Origin: Ottelia alismoides
Lineage: Eukaryota; Streptophyta; Magnoliopsida; Alismatales; Hydrocharitaceae
Reading direction: 5' to 3'
DNA length: 64,000 nt
NCBI GenBank assembly: GCA_037367405.1
Contig: JAZKJV010000154.1
Coordinates: 186,001-250,000 of the forward strand
Each line of letters starts with the position of its first letter. Positions within the stretch are counted from its first letter, which is position 1. Positions 46,495-58,042 of the stretch are shown here, one piece after another. Made by a program: the position numbers and the translations under genes. The notes under the pieces are model-generated. The model was not told the DNA's origin, ran no database searches, and saw only the letters and a program-made list of their open reading frames with translations.

Positions 46495-46860
46495 ACCCCC
46501 CTACACTTAGCTCGAGCTATGTCCTCATAGATCAAAGAAAAAAAGAGAAGACATATCTCGAAGTGAGTATAGAAAGTCTAAAGAATGAAGGAATGAGTAA
46601 ATGAATAAATGAACAGGAAGTTGACCGTCCCTTCTATACTTAGGATCAAATAATCTTAAGTATAGCAGACTGTACACAAGACAAGGATGGTCAAGGGTAA
46701 GAATGGACAGATCGTACTCTGACTGTCTCCCCCTATACTTAGGGTAAGATATTCCTAAGTATAGCCAAGAAGAGGAGACAATGGAGAGGATCAAAGAACG
46801 AAAGGACTCGGGGTGCTCACCCCCCTATACTTAGGACAAAGTTCGTCCTAAGTATAGAAG
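46495..46860 (-). repeat. PPT-like hairpin array of element C
   Basis: Four blocks in the same order as in A: about 46496 (CACTTAGCTCGAGCTATG, palindrome TAGCTCGAGCTA), about 46635-46667, 46731-46762 and 46825-46857 (CTATACTTAGGAC and complement, perfect arms). Although C is otherwise heavily decayed, the fourth hairpin is better paired here than in A. Confidence 0.8.
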
Positions 46861-46942
46861 ACTGACAACAAGGGGCGATACCTTTTTGGTAGAAAAAAAG
46901 AAATAGAAAAGGAAAAGTAGAAAAGAAGAAACGAGAAAAAAC

Positions 46943-47378
46943 TCAGAGGAAAAGTGTTTGAGGTGCATCGTCTGAATCTTTTGATGTTGCCGGTATTGTG
47001 GATGCATCTTCAGAGCGCAGAACCTGGATTGAGTCGACAACAACCAAGAAAGTATCAGGCTCAAGGTAGGGCTTTAATAGTTGACCGTTGATAACGAATG
47101 GTTGTGCGTCAGGGGACAATTCTGATATTGCAATACTCCCATTGTCACGCACTTCTCGAACTTGAAATGGCCCTGTCCATTTGCTTTTTAGTTTATCTTC
47201 GGAATATCTTTAACTTTGCATCAAATAACCACACTTTCTATCCTGCTTCGAAGGTCTTTCGTATGATGTATCGGTCATGCCAGCATTTTACCTTCTCCTT
47301 GTACATCAATGTGTTATCGTATACATAGTCTCGGAATTCCAGGAGTCTGTTCAGATCATATTTTCTTTTCTGACCACT
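46943..47378 (-). pseudogene. Integrase C-terminus of element C
   Basis: Frames at 46943-47152 and 47238-47378 match the end of A's integrase: 'SSGQKRKYDLNRLLEFRDYVYDN', 'YKEKVKCWHD', then 'RDNGSIAISE' and NGQLLKPYLEPD. Frameshifts separate the pieces. It is interrupted at 47384 by the Copia-type solo LTR and continues at 50040. Confidence 0.8.
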
Positions 47379-47383
47379 ACTCT

Positions 47384-50034
47384 TATTGGACATGCGAGCC
47401 CGCAGCGAGCCATTATGCAATAAATGTTATTTTGAATATCATTCCCTAATCTGAAATGAAGAATACATAATTTGCATAATAGGTCCCTTAGTACAATTAG
47501 GGTTATGTACCATGGCCATCTTGATGATCATACAGCTGTTGATTCAAATATTGAATCATAGAGGCTGGTGCTTGGATGAACATCTAAAGAGTTAGATTGA
47601 GGACTAATCAAGCACCATCAAATGATTGTTAAGAGATGATCTCCAGCCTGAGTAGGAGATGGCAATCCTTTCTCATTTAGGCCGATATCTGACTGACCTC
47701 TTGATGCAGTTCCTCTGCATGGGAATAGAGATTCGGAGATGTCAGGTTAGTTGGGTCAAAGAGTTGACCTAACGAGATCGAGATAACCAAAGTCATATAT
47801 CGTATGCTGTCATGATATAGGCATGCATCCTCTGACTGGAGGCAGATATGTTACTATATGTCTGAATATGTACATTTGGCAGACCAATAGGTTGATGACT
47901 AATCAAGGTCTATACACCGGCGCGCTAGTGTGCATGCAAGGTCATAAGTAATACGATCTCTCAAAGGGATCATACAGGTTCATTACTGAACCGGAAGACA
48001 TGAGCTCACTCATGAGATATTGGGGAGAATCAAATTCCGTGCACGGTCATCTCGCTTTGGAAGCTTGACTGAATTTGTAGGTTTGATATATACTTTTGGA
48101 AAGTATATGATCAACACCTGGGTATGATATATGCTTTTGGAAAGTATATGATCGATACCAACTCCCAATAGTCAGATGAGAAACTTAATGATAAATCCCT
48201 AAAGTAGACAGTGTAAAATTGATCTTATACTTCGAGATTATTCTTGGTCTTCCATTATGCAGGATGTACAGGTATTGGAAATACCTTAGGGTGATGTGAT
48301 CATAAATGGTTGTATAACCATGATGCTTCCATTCCTAGGGAGTGATGAAACGGGTTTGGATTTTAGTGACTCATCTCAGTAGAGAAGTAATCTGATCTTA
48401 GTCCAAATGTTGGACATTGATCTGAATGTGATTCAGATGCAATGAGAAGATTATATTTGCGGTCTTGATTTAATCAAGCATTTGTGGGAGGCCCGAGATC
48501 TAGATTTGAGATGTGATCTCAATATCCAAGTCACTATACGTGGAACAATACGATTGCCATGTCCTTATCTCCAAGTATCTGCGGAGAAAGCGCATTATCC
48601 TTGAAAGGGTTCAGGATAATTTCATTGTTGATAATATGTATCCAAGCATTGAGAAAATAGATAATTAAATGTGATTTAATTATCATGAATAATATGAATT
48701 TGATTCATATTATAAGGAGATTTATCTTAGATAATTAAATGTGATTTAATTATCAAAGATGTAAATAATGTGAATGTGATTCATATTATTTGGGCACATG
48801 AGGATAGAGATCCAAGATGATTAAATGTAATTTAATTATCATGGATATGAATAATGTGGATAACACTATCCACATTAATCATATATATTATAAATGTGAT
48901 TTATAATATATAAGAGAGAGATATTTGTAATTTACATTTGTTAATTAAATGTTAATGTGAATTGGATTCACATTGAACATTAAATTGAAAATGTAATTTA
49001 CGTTTTATTTTGGGTTGTGAATGTGATTTACAAATTTCCAATGGTAAGATTGCAATATTCACAAAATAATTATGAATTATTTTTGTAGAATAATTTACAA
49101 CAATTGTTGTTGTAAAATTGGAGATACATGGAATTATGCAATCTAAGAAGATTACATTTGAGAGCCTCCTTCCATATTGGATGGAAGGGACGGCCACCAA
49201 TTCCTATTAGGAAAGGATGGTCGTCCACTCCATATACATGGAAGGAGGCACTATCCTTTCCATTATCTCCATATATTGTTGATTTAATTTTAGGATTGAT
49301 TTATATTTATTTATCAACATATATTTAATCTAAATTAAATTAATTGTTGTTGGTTTTTACCAACTCAAATCTTAGCCATTAAAAGAAACACAATCAATGA
49401 GAGCCATTGGATTTGTGTTGTCCATGGATTGAGATCCATGGATCCCAAATTATTATAAATAGAAGGGCATCCCTTTGCTCTTCTCTACACATAAGACAAC
49501 ATAAGTCTCTCTCTCTCTTTCTCTCTACACGTCAGCCCTCTCTCATCCTCTCTCATGGATGTCCACCATGGATGCCCTAGAGGGAGTCTCCATCGCTGCA
49601 GCGTCGTCGTTATGTTGCCCGATTGTTTGCTCGTGGATCTCCGTCTCCTTCGGTGTGCCTCGCTCGTGAAGAAGACGTTGGATCTCGTGTGTCGAGATTA
49701 GGAGATCCATCGCTTGGATCATCAACATGGATTGCGAGAAGCGTGTGTTTCATCAACACGCTCGCAAGCGTCTCCTTCATCGGATCGGACTTGAGATAGG
49801 AGGTCTCTTCGTTTAGAGACTCGATCGCAACCACGCTTCAAGAGGTAACCCTAATACTGGTTTGTGGTTTAGATGAAACGATCAGAGAAGTGTTCTTGGA
49901 TCATGTGGTTTCATCACATAAAAAATAATAATTTCCGCTGCATAGAACAACTAGTACGACTAGTCGTTCTTCGTCGTATTCAATACGATGCTCACGCTTT
50001 CGTGATGTGCTTGAGGATTATCTCATATCCTTCA
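47384..50034 (+). mobile_element. Solo LTR of a Copia-type element
   Basis: 2,651 bp inserted in the integrase of C with target repeat ACTCT (47379-47383, 50035-50039). Removing it and one repeat joins the integrase frame exactly (CNLDS.. to SSGQKRK). It starts TATTGGACATG, so the usual terminal TG has become TA, and ends ATCCTTCA. It has a TATA box (TATAAATAG, 49454-49462) and 'AATAATTTCCGCTGC' near the 3' end, as in several plant Copia LTRs, which is the basis for the superfamily call. Between 47540 and 49033 it carries many hairpins with three-base loops. Open frames near 49543-49834 on the minus strand are not supported as genes. Confidence 0.78.
48420..49033 (+). repeat. Array of hairpins with three-base loops
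   Basis: Successive inverted repeats, mostly with a GTG loop: 48420-48438 (ATCTGAAT), 48506-48522 (TTGAGAT), 48660-48684 (GATAATTAAAT), 48689-48713 (ATAATATGAAT, loop TTG), 48730-48754, 48764-48790 (one mismatch), 48820-48836, 48852-48877 (TAATGTGGATA, loop ACAC), 48882-48912 (14-base arms), 48954-48974 (AATGTGAAT, loop TGG), 49015-49033 (one mismatch). Stems differ in sequence while the loop and the AAT/ATT closing part recur. Further ones occur at 47540-47558 and about 48086-48106. Confidence 0.85.
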
Positions 50035-50039
50035 ACTCT

Positions 50040-50940
50040 GTGAGTCCAAATTGCACATATTGATTGTCCACAAGGATTTATGAATTAATTATACGGGCAG
50101 GTGGTATGGTTTTCCATATACAAGACGATAGGACGACATGCCCGAGGGGGACTTGTAAGTGGTTTTGTATGACCATAGGACGAATTCCAAGAGTTGGGAC
50201 CAATTCTTTCTGTCCGTCCTTACACTTTTTTTGAAGGATCGTCTTGATTTTCCTATTTCATAATTTTGCTATGCCATTGATCTGTGGATGATAAGGAGAT
50301 GCGACTCAATAGTCGATGCTGTATTCCTTCATTACTTTCTTGATCTCTTTATTTATGAAGTGGCTACCCCCATCTGATATTAGAATCTTCGGAATCCCGA
50401 ACCACGAAATGGTATTCTCTCTTAGGAACCGGCATACCGTCCATCTGTCTGTGGCTCGAGCGGGGATAGCTTCAACCCAGCGACTCACATAGTCGACGGC
50501 AAGAAGGATATACTCATATCCCTGACTGTTAAGTAAAGGTCCCATGAAATCGATGCCCCAAGCATCAAAGATGTCTGTTATCTGAATGATCTTCAGGGAC
50601 ATCGAGTCTTTCGCTGTGAGTGTGCCTTTCAATCTCTGACAGTCAGTGCATCGTTTGACGACGGTTGGTGCATCCTTGAATAGTGTGGGCCATCAGAAGC
50701 CACATTGAAGTACTTTTGCTGCTGTCCTATTTCCAGAGTGGTGTCCACTAGCTTCGAGCGAGTGACAATGCTCGAGGACACTATGATGTTCCTCCTAAGG
50801 GATACACCTGTGCCAAATGCAATCTGCTCCTTTCCTGAATAAGAGGGGATCTTCCCATTGGTAGAAATGGATTATTGACAAGAATTTGTCCTTCTGAATC
50901 TTCATCCAACCCGACGGTACTACCCTCGAAATGAGGAGTT
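50040..50940 (-). pseudogene. Integrase core of element C
   Basis: Contains GIDFMGPL, 'LLAVDYVSRWVEAIPARA', ISDGGSHF and, in broken frames, the zinc-binding part and 'PYHLPV' near the Copia insertion. The longest open piece is 50306-50632. Catalytic Asp residues in the first two motifs are visible. Several stops and frameshifts make it nonfunctional. Confidence 0.8.
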
Positions 50941-51479
50941 GACAATATCAGCATACCAAGGGAGTGAATCCATAGCCAAAATCGATTCGTCGGGAAAGGT
51001 CTCTGTGATGGGTATATTGCTCAGCGGAGGCTATGTATGCTCTATTCTGGAGAGGTGATCTGCTACCACATTCTGAAGCCCAGGCTTGTCCTTGGTTTCC
51101 AGATCAAATTCCTGGAGGAGAAGGATCCATCTGATCAGTCTGGGCTTGGCATCCTTCTTCTGCTGTAAATATCCGATAGCAAAGTGGTCGGTAAAGATGG
51201 TGACTTTTGATCCAAGCAGATATGATCCGAACTTCTCGAGGACGAATACCACTGCCAGCAACTCTTTCTCTTTCACCATGTAATTCCTCTGAGCTTCATC
51301 TAATATTTTGCTGGCATAATGAATGGCATAGGGCACTCTGTCTTTCCTCTGTCCTAAACAACCCCAACTGCAAAGTCTGACACATCCGTCATGATCTCAA
51401 AGGCAAGAGACTAATCTAGTGGTTGTAGGACTGGAGCTTGAGTGAGAAGCCCCTTCAACTGGTTGAATGAAAGTAGAAC
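50941..51479 (-). pseudogene. RNase H of element C
   Basis: The open piece 51031-51336 shows '[19 protein letters not shown]', [11 protein letters not shown], '[20 protein letters not shown]' and [11 protein letters not shown]. Here the Gln that is a stop in element A (after DEA/DAA) is intact. The TDASD-type segment is in a shifted frame at 51340-51479. Confidence 0.8.
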
Positions 51480-52301
51480 CTACTGAACAACATTAAACTC
51501 AGTCTCCTTGCATAGTAATTCGGTAAGAGGTCGGGCAATGCGGCTGAAATCTCGGATGAATCTCCTGTAAAATCCCACATGCCCCAGGAATGACCTCACA
51601 TTTTTAACTGCCTGAGGTGGCTCAAGATTGGTTATCACATCCACCTTTGCCAGGTCGACTTCCATGCAATGTTTGGAAATGACATGACCCGGCACGATTC
51701 CTTCTGTGACCATGAAGTGGCTCTTTTCCCATGATTGCATTAGATTAACTTCACAGTATTTTTGAAGTACTCTATCTAGGTGCTCAAGACAAGAATCGAA
51801 ACTGTCATCATAGATGGAGAAGTCGTCCATAAACACCTCAAGAAAACTGCCCACCATCTCGACGAAAACTGCAAGCATGCATCTCTGGAATGTTGCTAGT
51901 GCATTGCACAATCCAAAGGGCATTCTCTTGAAAGCATAGATGTCGAATGGGCAAGTGAAGGTAGTCTTCTCTTGATCCTCAGGGGTGATTGTCACTTGGT
52001 TGTACCCGGAGTACCAATCCAGAAAGCAGAAGAACTCCTTGCCGGCTAGTCTTTCCAAAACCTGATCAATAAATGGCAAGGGGAAGTGGTCATTCTCCGT
52101 TGTTGCATTAAGACGGTGGTAATCAACACATACATGCCAGGAAGTCGGTATTCGAGTAGATATCTCCTCTCCTCTATCATTTGTAACCACAGTGAGTCCT
52201 GAATTCTTTGGAACTATGTGCAAAGGGCTCACCCATTTTGAATCGGAGATGGGATAAATGAAGCCTGCATCGCACCATTTCGTGATTTCTTTCATGACGA
52301 C
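51480..52301 (-). pseudogene. Reverse transcriptase of element C, main part
   Basis: Open from MKEITKW through 'YPISDSKWVSP', WHVCVDY, FLDWYSGYNQ and 'FKRMPFGLCNALATFQ' to VFMDDFSIYDD, so the FMDD catalytic pair is intact, unlike in A. The N-terminal part is displaced to 56535 by the hAT element; the target repeat ATGACGAC (52294-52301) is the end of this piece. Confidence 0.85.
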
Positions 52302-55300
52302 TAGGGTGGAGCATGGGTCCGAGCTGGCCCGACCCAGCCCGATGCCCGGCCCGCACAAGCCTGACCCAAGCCCGAGCCCACTATCTAAATGGGTGGGCTT
52401 GGGCCACTATTTTAGCCCATTTATCAAATCAGGCCGGGCTCGGGCTTGAGCATGCCCAAACCCAAAGCCCACGGGTCGGCATGGTTTAGTGCACGAACCC
52501 AAAGCCCCCTCCAACCCCCACACCATCGTACCTCTCCTCCCTCTCGCTCAACGCCTCTGGCCTACCTCTCGCCCATCACCACTTCATCCTCCCTCTCCCT
52601 CACTCCCTCCCTCACCATCCAGGGGTCGGCGCCACTGATGAATACCCATTCATCACTCTTTATTCTTATATTTTAGCTACAAAAACCTATGCAAATGCAT
52701 GTAGATATGTGTAAATAGGAAAAGTTAGCAAAAGCATGCATGTTTGTAAAAATAGATAATTAGCATGTTTTTGTGCAAAAATAAAAGAATAAAGATGAAA
52801 AAGAAAAAGAGGGAAATATTTAGAATAAATATTGAGCAACCTAACCCAAGGGAGGGCTCAGCATGGGCCTGACCGCATAAAAGCCAAGTAGAGGGAGATA
52901 GGGGCTCACATATGTAAATACTTATGTAAATAAATAAAATAATATTTTTCCTCAACCAAAAATATGTTGTAAATACTTGTATATATTTTGTACATATTTA
53001 TAGCCTATTAAAAACAAAATAAAAAGTTAAAAATCAAAATCCTAAAAACAACCTTTCACCATGTACATAAACCCCTATCTTATATTTATTTCCCCTTGTA
53101 AATAAATTTCTTTATTTCCAAAACTTTTTGTAAATATTCCTTTTTATGTTTTGTAAATAAAATAAATAAAAAGAATTAAAACAAAAATCAAATAAAAATT
53201 ACAAAATTAAAAATACAAAAACATCTTGTATATATACCATGTATATATCATGTATATAACTAACTAATTAACCCATGTATATAAATAATAAAAATAAAAT
53301 AAAAATAGCCTTTCATTCCTCATTTTATCCTATAAATAAATAAAATATAAAATAGGAATAAAAATGTATAAAAATAACTAATTAAAAATCAAAATCAAAA
53401 ATCCTACATTGTACATATACCTATGTATAGCTATAATATGTAAATACCTTATTTTAATTTCCAAAAATTAATTAAAAATCACAAAAAAATAGAAAAAATT
53501 AAAACAAACATTTTTCATGTTTTAAGTTTTTGAAAATTCGGCCATTTAAGGCCCTAAAAAAATCAAATAAAATTTCAATAATTGGCGGGCTCTGATTGGT
53601 CCACGGGGGATTGTTGACCCCCGGTCAACACCTCCCCCAGGACCACCAGAGCCGCGGATCTGCTTTTGGACCCGATTTCTTGATTTTATCCCCACCAGAT
53701 CCGACCTCCGAATCCGCTAACCCCGGGCTCTAATCCGAGCCTGATCTTCCCTGATCCACGCCCGGGGTGGGTTCTTGGGATCCGCACTCCGATCTTCGTG
53801 CCCGACTCCGATTTAGCCGGACCCCTAGCACTATATATCCCGAGCTCCTCCGCACTCCACTGTCATCTTTGGCTCCCCATTCTCTCTCCAGTGACCTCCA
53901 TCGCAACCAGCAAGGTGACAGCTTGCATTTGCCGGTGTCGCAGAGAGGAGGAGGTGCTCGGACCATCGATCCGGCTGCCTCGCGCCGCCGTGCTCCGACG
54001 TTCAACCGGAGCTCGAGCCTCGGGCGTTGACGACCCTTGAGGCAAGGACCAGGAGCTAGCTAAGCTCCAGCATAGTCTCCAGCTTCACCCAGGTAACCCT
54101 CGTTCCTTCTTGTTTAGTCTAATTTTAAGTTACCCCCAAATCGACTCCTTGCTGTGTTCCTCTGATTCCGACCATCACGCACACTATCTCGATCATCGGA
54201 GCACACGACCATCTTCGCCGTTCCCCCACGCACGTTCTTCGCCCACTCGTTCAACCCAGCTCGCCCCGGAGCTGGGAGTCGAGCTCCACCACCTGTCGCT
54301 CGCCGGAGCTCCTTCACCCCGCCGCACCGTTCACCCTCACAACGCTTCTTGGGGTCGAGGCACTTTGCCCTCGACCCGTGAAGCTTTTGGTTTGCTTTGC
54401 AGGTCCAACGGGAGGCATCTGAGCCTCTCTTACATTCCAGCCAGGAGCTTCGCGCCGCCAGCCTCGCCGGAGCCCCTCCAGGGCTCGGTCGGGCCATCGA
54501 AGTCCACCACCAGCTGCGGAGCTTCACCGCGGACCCGTTCCGATCATCAGGAGCAGCTGAGGAGGAGTACAGCTCACGCACGAGGCCGACGAAGTTCGCC
54601 GGCGTCGTGTTCTTCCACCATCCTCCAGAACCGTCCGATGACACCTCCGCTCCAGTTTTGATCTCAGCCGTCCATCTTCCGAGGAGCAGCGACCGTCGAT
54701 CACTCCGAGGAGCTCATCTGGACCGTTTGCAGCAGAGGAGAGAGGTACCTGAACCCAGAACCGCCCGATCTCCCACGTGTCCTCGCCTCCACCGTCGATC
54801 GATCCCCCAAGCTGAAGAAGAGACGCGCCCCCCATCCAGAGCCGACCGATCTTCCACGTGGCGCGCATCTGGCCGTCGACGAATAAAGGGGTAATTTACT
54901 TAGGGCCCCCTCTTAGTTTGTCTTTTTCGTCTTAGTCCTGTAAATATTTTTAGAACTTTATTTTCGTAGGGTAAATTGCATTGTGGACCTCGTGTTTGTT
55001 TAGATTTGCATGTATGCCCCTGTTTGTATGAGACCACGTGCATCGTCACGTGTAGTTTAGGGTTATTTGCATTTCTTTCCCTGTAGTTCTGGGCTGTTAT
55101 GTAATGAATAGAAACTTTTTGGTAATTGCTTTTATACCCCTGTGAGCCTGTTATTCACGCATGTGCGGATTTTAGTGGGATATTTGCAACCATACCCTTG
55201 GACTTTCTGGTACCAGTTACCAAAAGGTCCAAGAAGTAGGTTTTTATTACAAATAGGCCCCTGAGTGCCCCAGCCACGCGCCACGCGCGTGACTTGCTGG

Positions 55301-56534
55301 GTATTTTGCACCTGGGCCCCCAGATTCTCGGGTATTTGCACTTACGTCCCTGTGCACAGTGCCCCCTTGTTATTTTTGAATAAAATATCAAATCACCTCC
55401 AAATCCAATGAGATTTTGACACATGGCTCCTGCCATGATGTAGGAATTTTAGGGATTTTTGAGGACATTTCTGATTTCATTTAGTATTTTTAAAAATTCA
55501 AAAACCTATTTTTTTAGCTACTATTTAGATATAAAAATATCAAAAAAATATAAAAACACCCCCAAAAATTATAAAAAAATTAGATACTGTTGTTTGCTTG
55601 TTGTTTGATTTTCTAGCCAATTTTGGCTATTTTTCATCACTTAAAAACCCTAAAAATTGCAAAACCCTCAAAAACTCATAAAAATTATAATAATTAATTT
55701 AAAAATCCAAAAACAATAATTAAGGTGCCTAAATTTTCCTTATTTTTTCTAGATTACAGGAAAATTACCTCCAGGGCTTAGTGAGACTCTTAGATATTTT
55801 ATTTTTGAGTTTCAAGCCTTGCTGGACAGTACCTCTCCTGTTTAGCACTGTTTGATTTTTAGAAAATAATTTACCCATTAGAAAAATCTCAAAAATTCAC
55901 CAAAAACACTTAAAAACTTAAAAAACATAAAAACAATTTTTCCTTAATTTTTGCATTATTTTTTGTGTGTTTAATAAATTGTTGAAGTTGCCTAGATTTT
56001 ACTTTCTTTTATTTTCTTTATCTTTTAAAAATCCAAAAAAATATAAAAATTCATAAAAACCTCTAAAAAAACATTTTCTTTTATTTTTATTTCATTTTCA
56101 CTACTTCGTAGGCCCTAGGCCAATCCGTGCTCCTTGTGTTCGACCCTGGGAGCTATACCAGGTTAATCCTATAGCTAGACCGCTCTTCTTTCGTGCTTGA
56201 TTATTTTATCTGTTTGAGTGGTTGATTCTTCTTGATATGCGTGGTCTGATTGCTTGGGTCACAACGACCTGATTTTTGTACCTCATACCCTAGTGATCAG
56301 GCCCGTTATCAGCCACCGCACCACCTCCTACGCTCCTCGTGCTCCCTCACCATCCAGGATTCACGGGCCGGCCCGACCCAGGCCCGACCCATCATGAATC
56401 GGCCTGGGCTCGGGCTTGGGCTCAATTGTTGAAAAATGAGCAGGCCTGGGCCCGGCCCTTAGGCTCGGTTTCCTAAATGGGCCTGGGCTGGGCTAGGTTG
56501 GGCCCGGCCTGAGCCCGACCCATGCTCCACCCTA
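52302..56534. mobile_element. Small nonautonomous hAT element holding a solo LTR
   Basis: Terminal inverted repeats TAGGGTGGAGCATGGGTC at both ends and an 8-base target repeat ATGACGAC (52294-52301 and 56535-56542) mark a hAT element. Without solo LTR 2 and its target repeat it is about 552 bp. Its arms are rich in 'GGCCCGACCC' and 'GGGCTCGGGC' phrases. No transposase is present. It sits in the RT of element C. Confidence 0.9.
52636..56311 (+). mobile_element. Solo LTR 2 (TGATGAATAC family)
   Basis: 3,676 bp, TGATGAATACCC to GTTATCA, with target repeat GCCAC (52631-52635, 56312-56316). Same family and layout as solo LTR 1: U3 with 'GGCCTGACCGCATAAAAGCC' near 52865, W-box pair GTTGACCCCCGGTCAAC (53613-53629), GC-rich block (53620-54880), ACGT-core repeats near 55027-55055, and the CCTGG hairpin plus GTGTTCGACC near 56130-56165. 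Not genic. Confidence 0.9.
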
Positions 56535-56835
56535 ATGACGACATCCATGAGGTTTGGATTCAGTTTTCTTTGGAATTCACAGGACGGCTTGGTATCTTCT
56601 TCCAGGTAAATGTGGTGTGAACACAATGCAGGATTTATCTCGTGGAGATCTGATACATGCCAACCGAGCACCTTGCGGTTCTTTTCTAGAACCTTGAGAA
56701 GTCAAGATTCTTGCTCCGGAGTCATCCTATTGCTGATGATGATCAGGTACATATTTTCTTCACCCGCAAGGAAAGCATACTTTAGGTCTGCTGGAAGTGG
56801 ATTGAGTTTTGGTTCAGGTCTGACTAACTTGTTAG
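56535..56835 (-). pseudogene. N-terminal part of RT of element C
   Basis: Reads TPEQES, then a TGA in place of the Arg of A, then 'LLKVLEKNRKVLGWHVSDLHEINPALCSHHIYLEEDTKPSCEFQRKLNPNLMDVV' in pieces, matching residues 3-63 of A's RT. In this copy the end of the protease linker and RT share one frame, which shows the frame change in A is secondary. Confidence 0.8.
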
Positions 56836-58042
56836 TCACTTCGGAGACTGTACTGGTGGTAGGATGTGCTGCTTGAACTTTGGCAGAGCTACTGACCTTA
56901 GTATTCTGTCGAGATTCTGATAATGTGCCGAACAATTCTGCACTAGGCTCATCGTGTTCGGGTTGGAGTGAATCATTGGAATCAAAAAATGCATCAGCAT
57001 ATTGGAATCAGTCTCACAAATACCATCGGAGCATGTGTCGAATGTGCTTTCCAAGTCCTCCTCCAAGAAGAGGATTTCTTGGGTCCATGGATCATCCAAA
57101 GAGAGTGGTGTATCTCTGATTTCCGCAGTAAAGTCATAGTCTACTTCTGGTGCTGCATGGCTCTCATCAGTCATGACTTTCGGCTCGCTGATCATGTCTA
57201 TAGTGATTCTCTTGCTGCCCGAGTTGAATGTATTCTTGACAGACCCATAGTCAACCACGACTTCTGAGGTGCGCAGGAATGGCTGGCCAAGGATGATAGG
57301 AGTATGTAGTAAAGGTGCGGGAGAGTCCATGTCAAGGACTACCTGGGAACTGCATTTCCCACACCTTTACCACAACGTCTTCCAAAAGATCTCTAGGTCG
57401 CTTGATAGATCGGTCAGCGAACTGAAGGATCATACGTGTCTGCTTGAGCGAACCTAGCCCAAATTCTTGCAGTAATGACAAGGGCAGAAGTTTGATGGAA
57501 GAACCGCTATCAAGCAAAGTGTGCTCGAAGACTTGATTAAAAATCTCGTAACTGATAAGAAGTGCTCCTTTGTCCTGCTTCTTCTGTGGGAGGTTGTTGA
57601 TGGCTGCTACAGTGGCCATGGTGAGAACGTGATTCTCAACCAGTCTACGCATGTTTTTTCGTGTTGGGTGACGCTTGCTTGTACATTCCTCTTTCAAACC
57701 TTTCTTCACAGCTGGTGTGTACTCCATGGCCTTCATCAGAGGAATCTCAACAGTAAAGTTATTAACGATATCCACAACTTTAGGATCAGATAATGCACTT
57801 TTTCTTTTTGTATTTTTTTTGGATTTTTCTATGGCATCAGGAAAAGGAATATGTACATTGCTAGAATCCGAATCAGAGTTCTTAATTACAACCGAATCAT
57901 CATCCACAAAATGTTGTACATCTGTGTTACAAAAAGGTGTACAATTTGGAAGCTGAGATGCTGGTGTTGGTGGACGGGCAAAAAGTGGGGCCTCCGCTTC
58001 ATTAGCTGGTGTGGGATCGGTTGCAGCTGGCAGCTTCTCCAA
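56836..58042 (-). pseudogene. Protease and acidic linker of element C
   Basis: The open piece 57332-58042 ends with the aspartic protease, 'HTLLDSGSSIKLLPLSLL' and 'LQFADRSIKRPRDLLEDVVV'. After a frameshift, 56836-57330 gives 'PIILGQPFLRT' and the acidic linker. Same order as residues 480-900 of A's frame. Confidence 0.85.

Noticed and set aside
49543..49834. Two minus-strand open frames in the Copia-type LTR.
   Set aside because: They lie downstream of the LTR TATA box on the opposite strand, are short and have no recognisable features.
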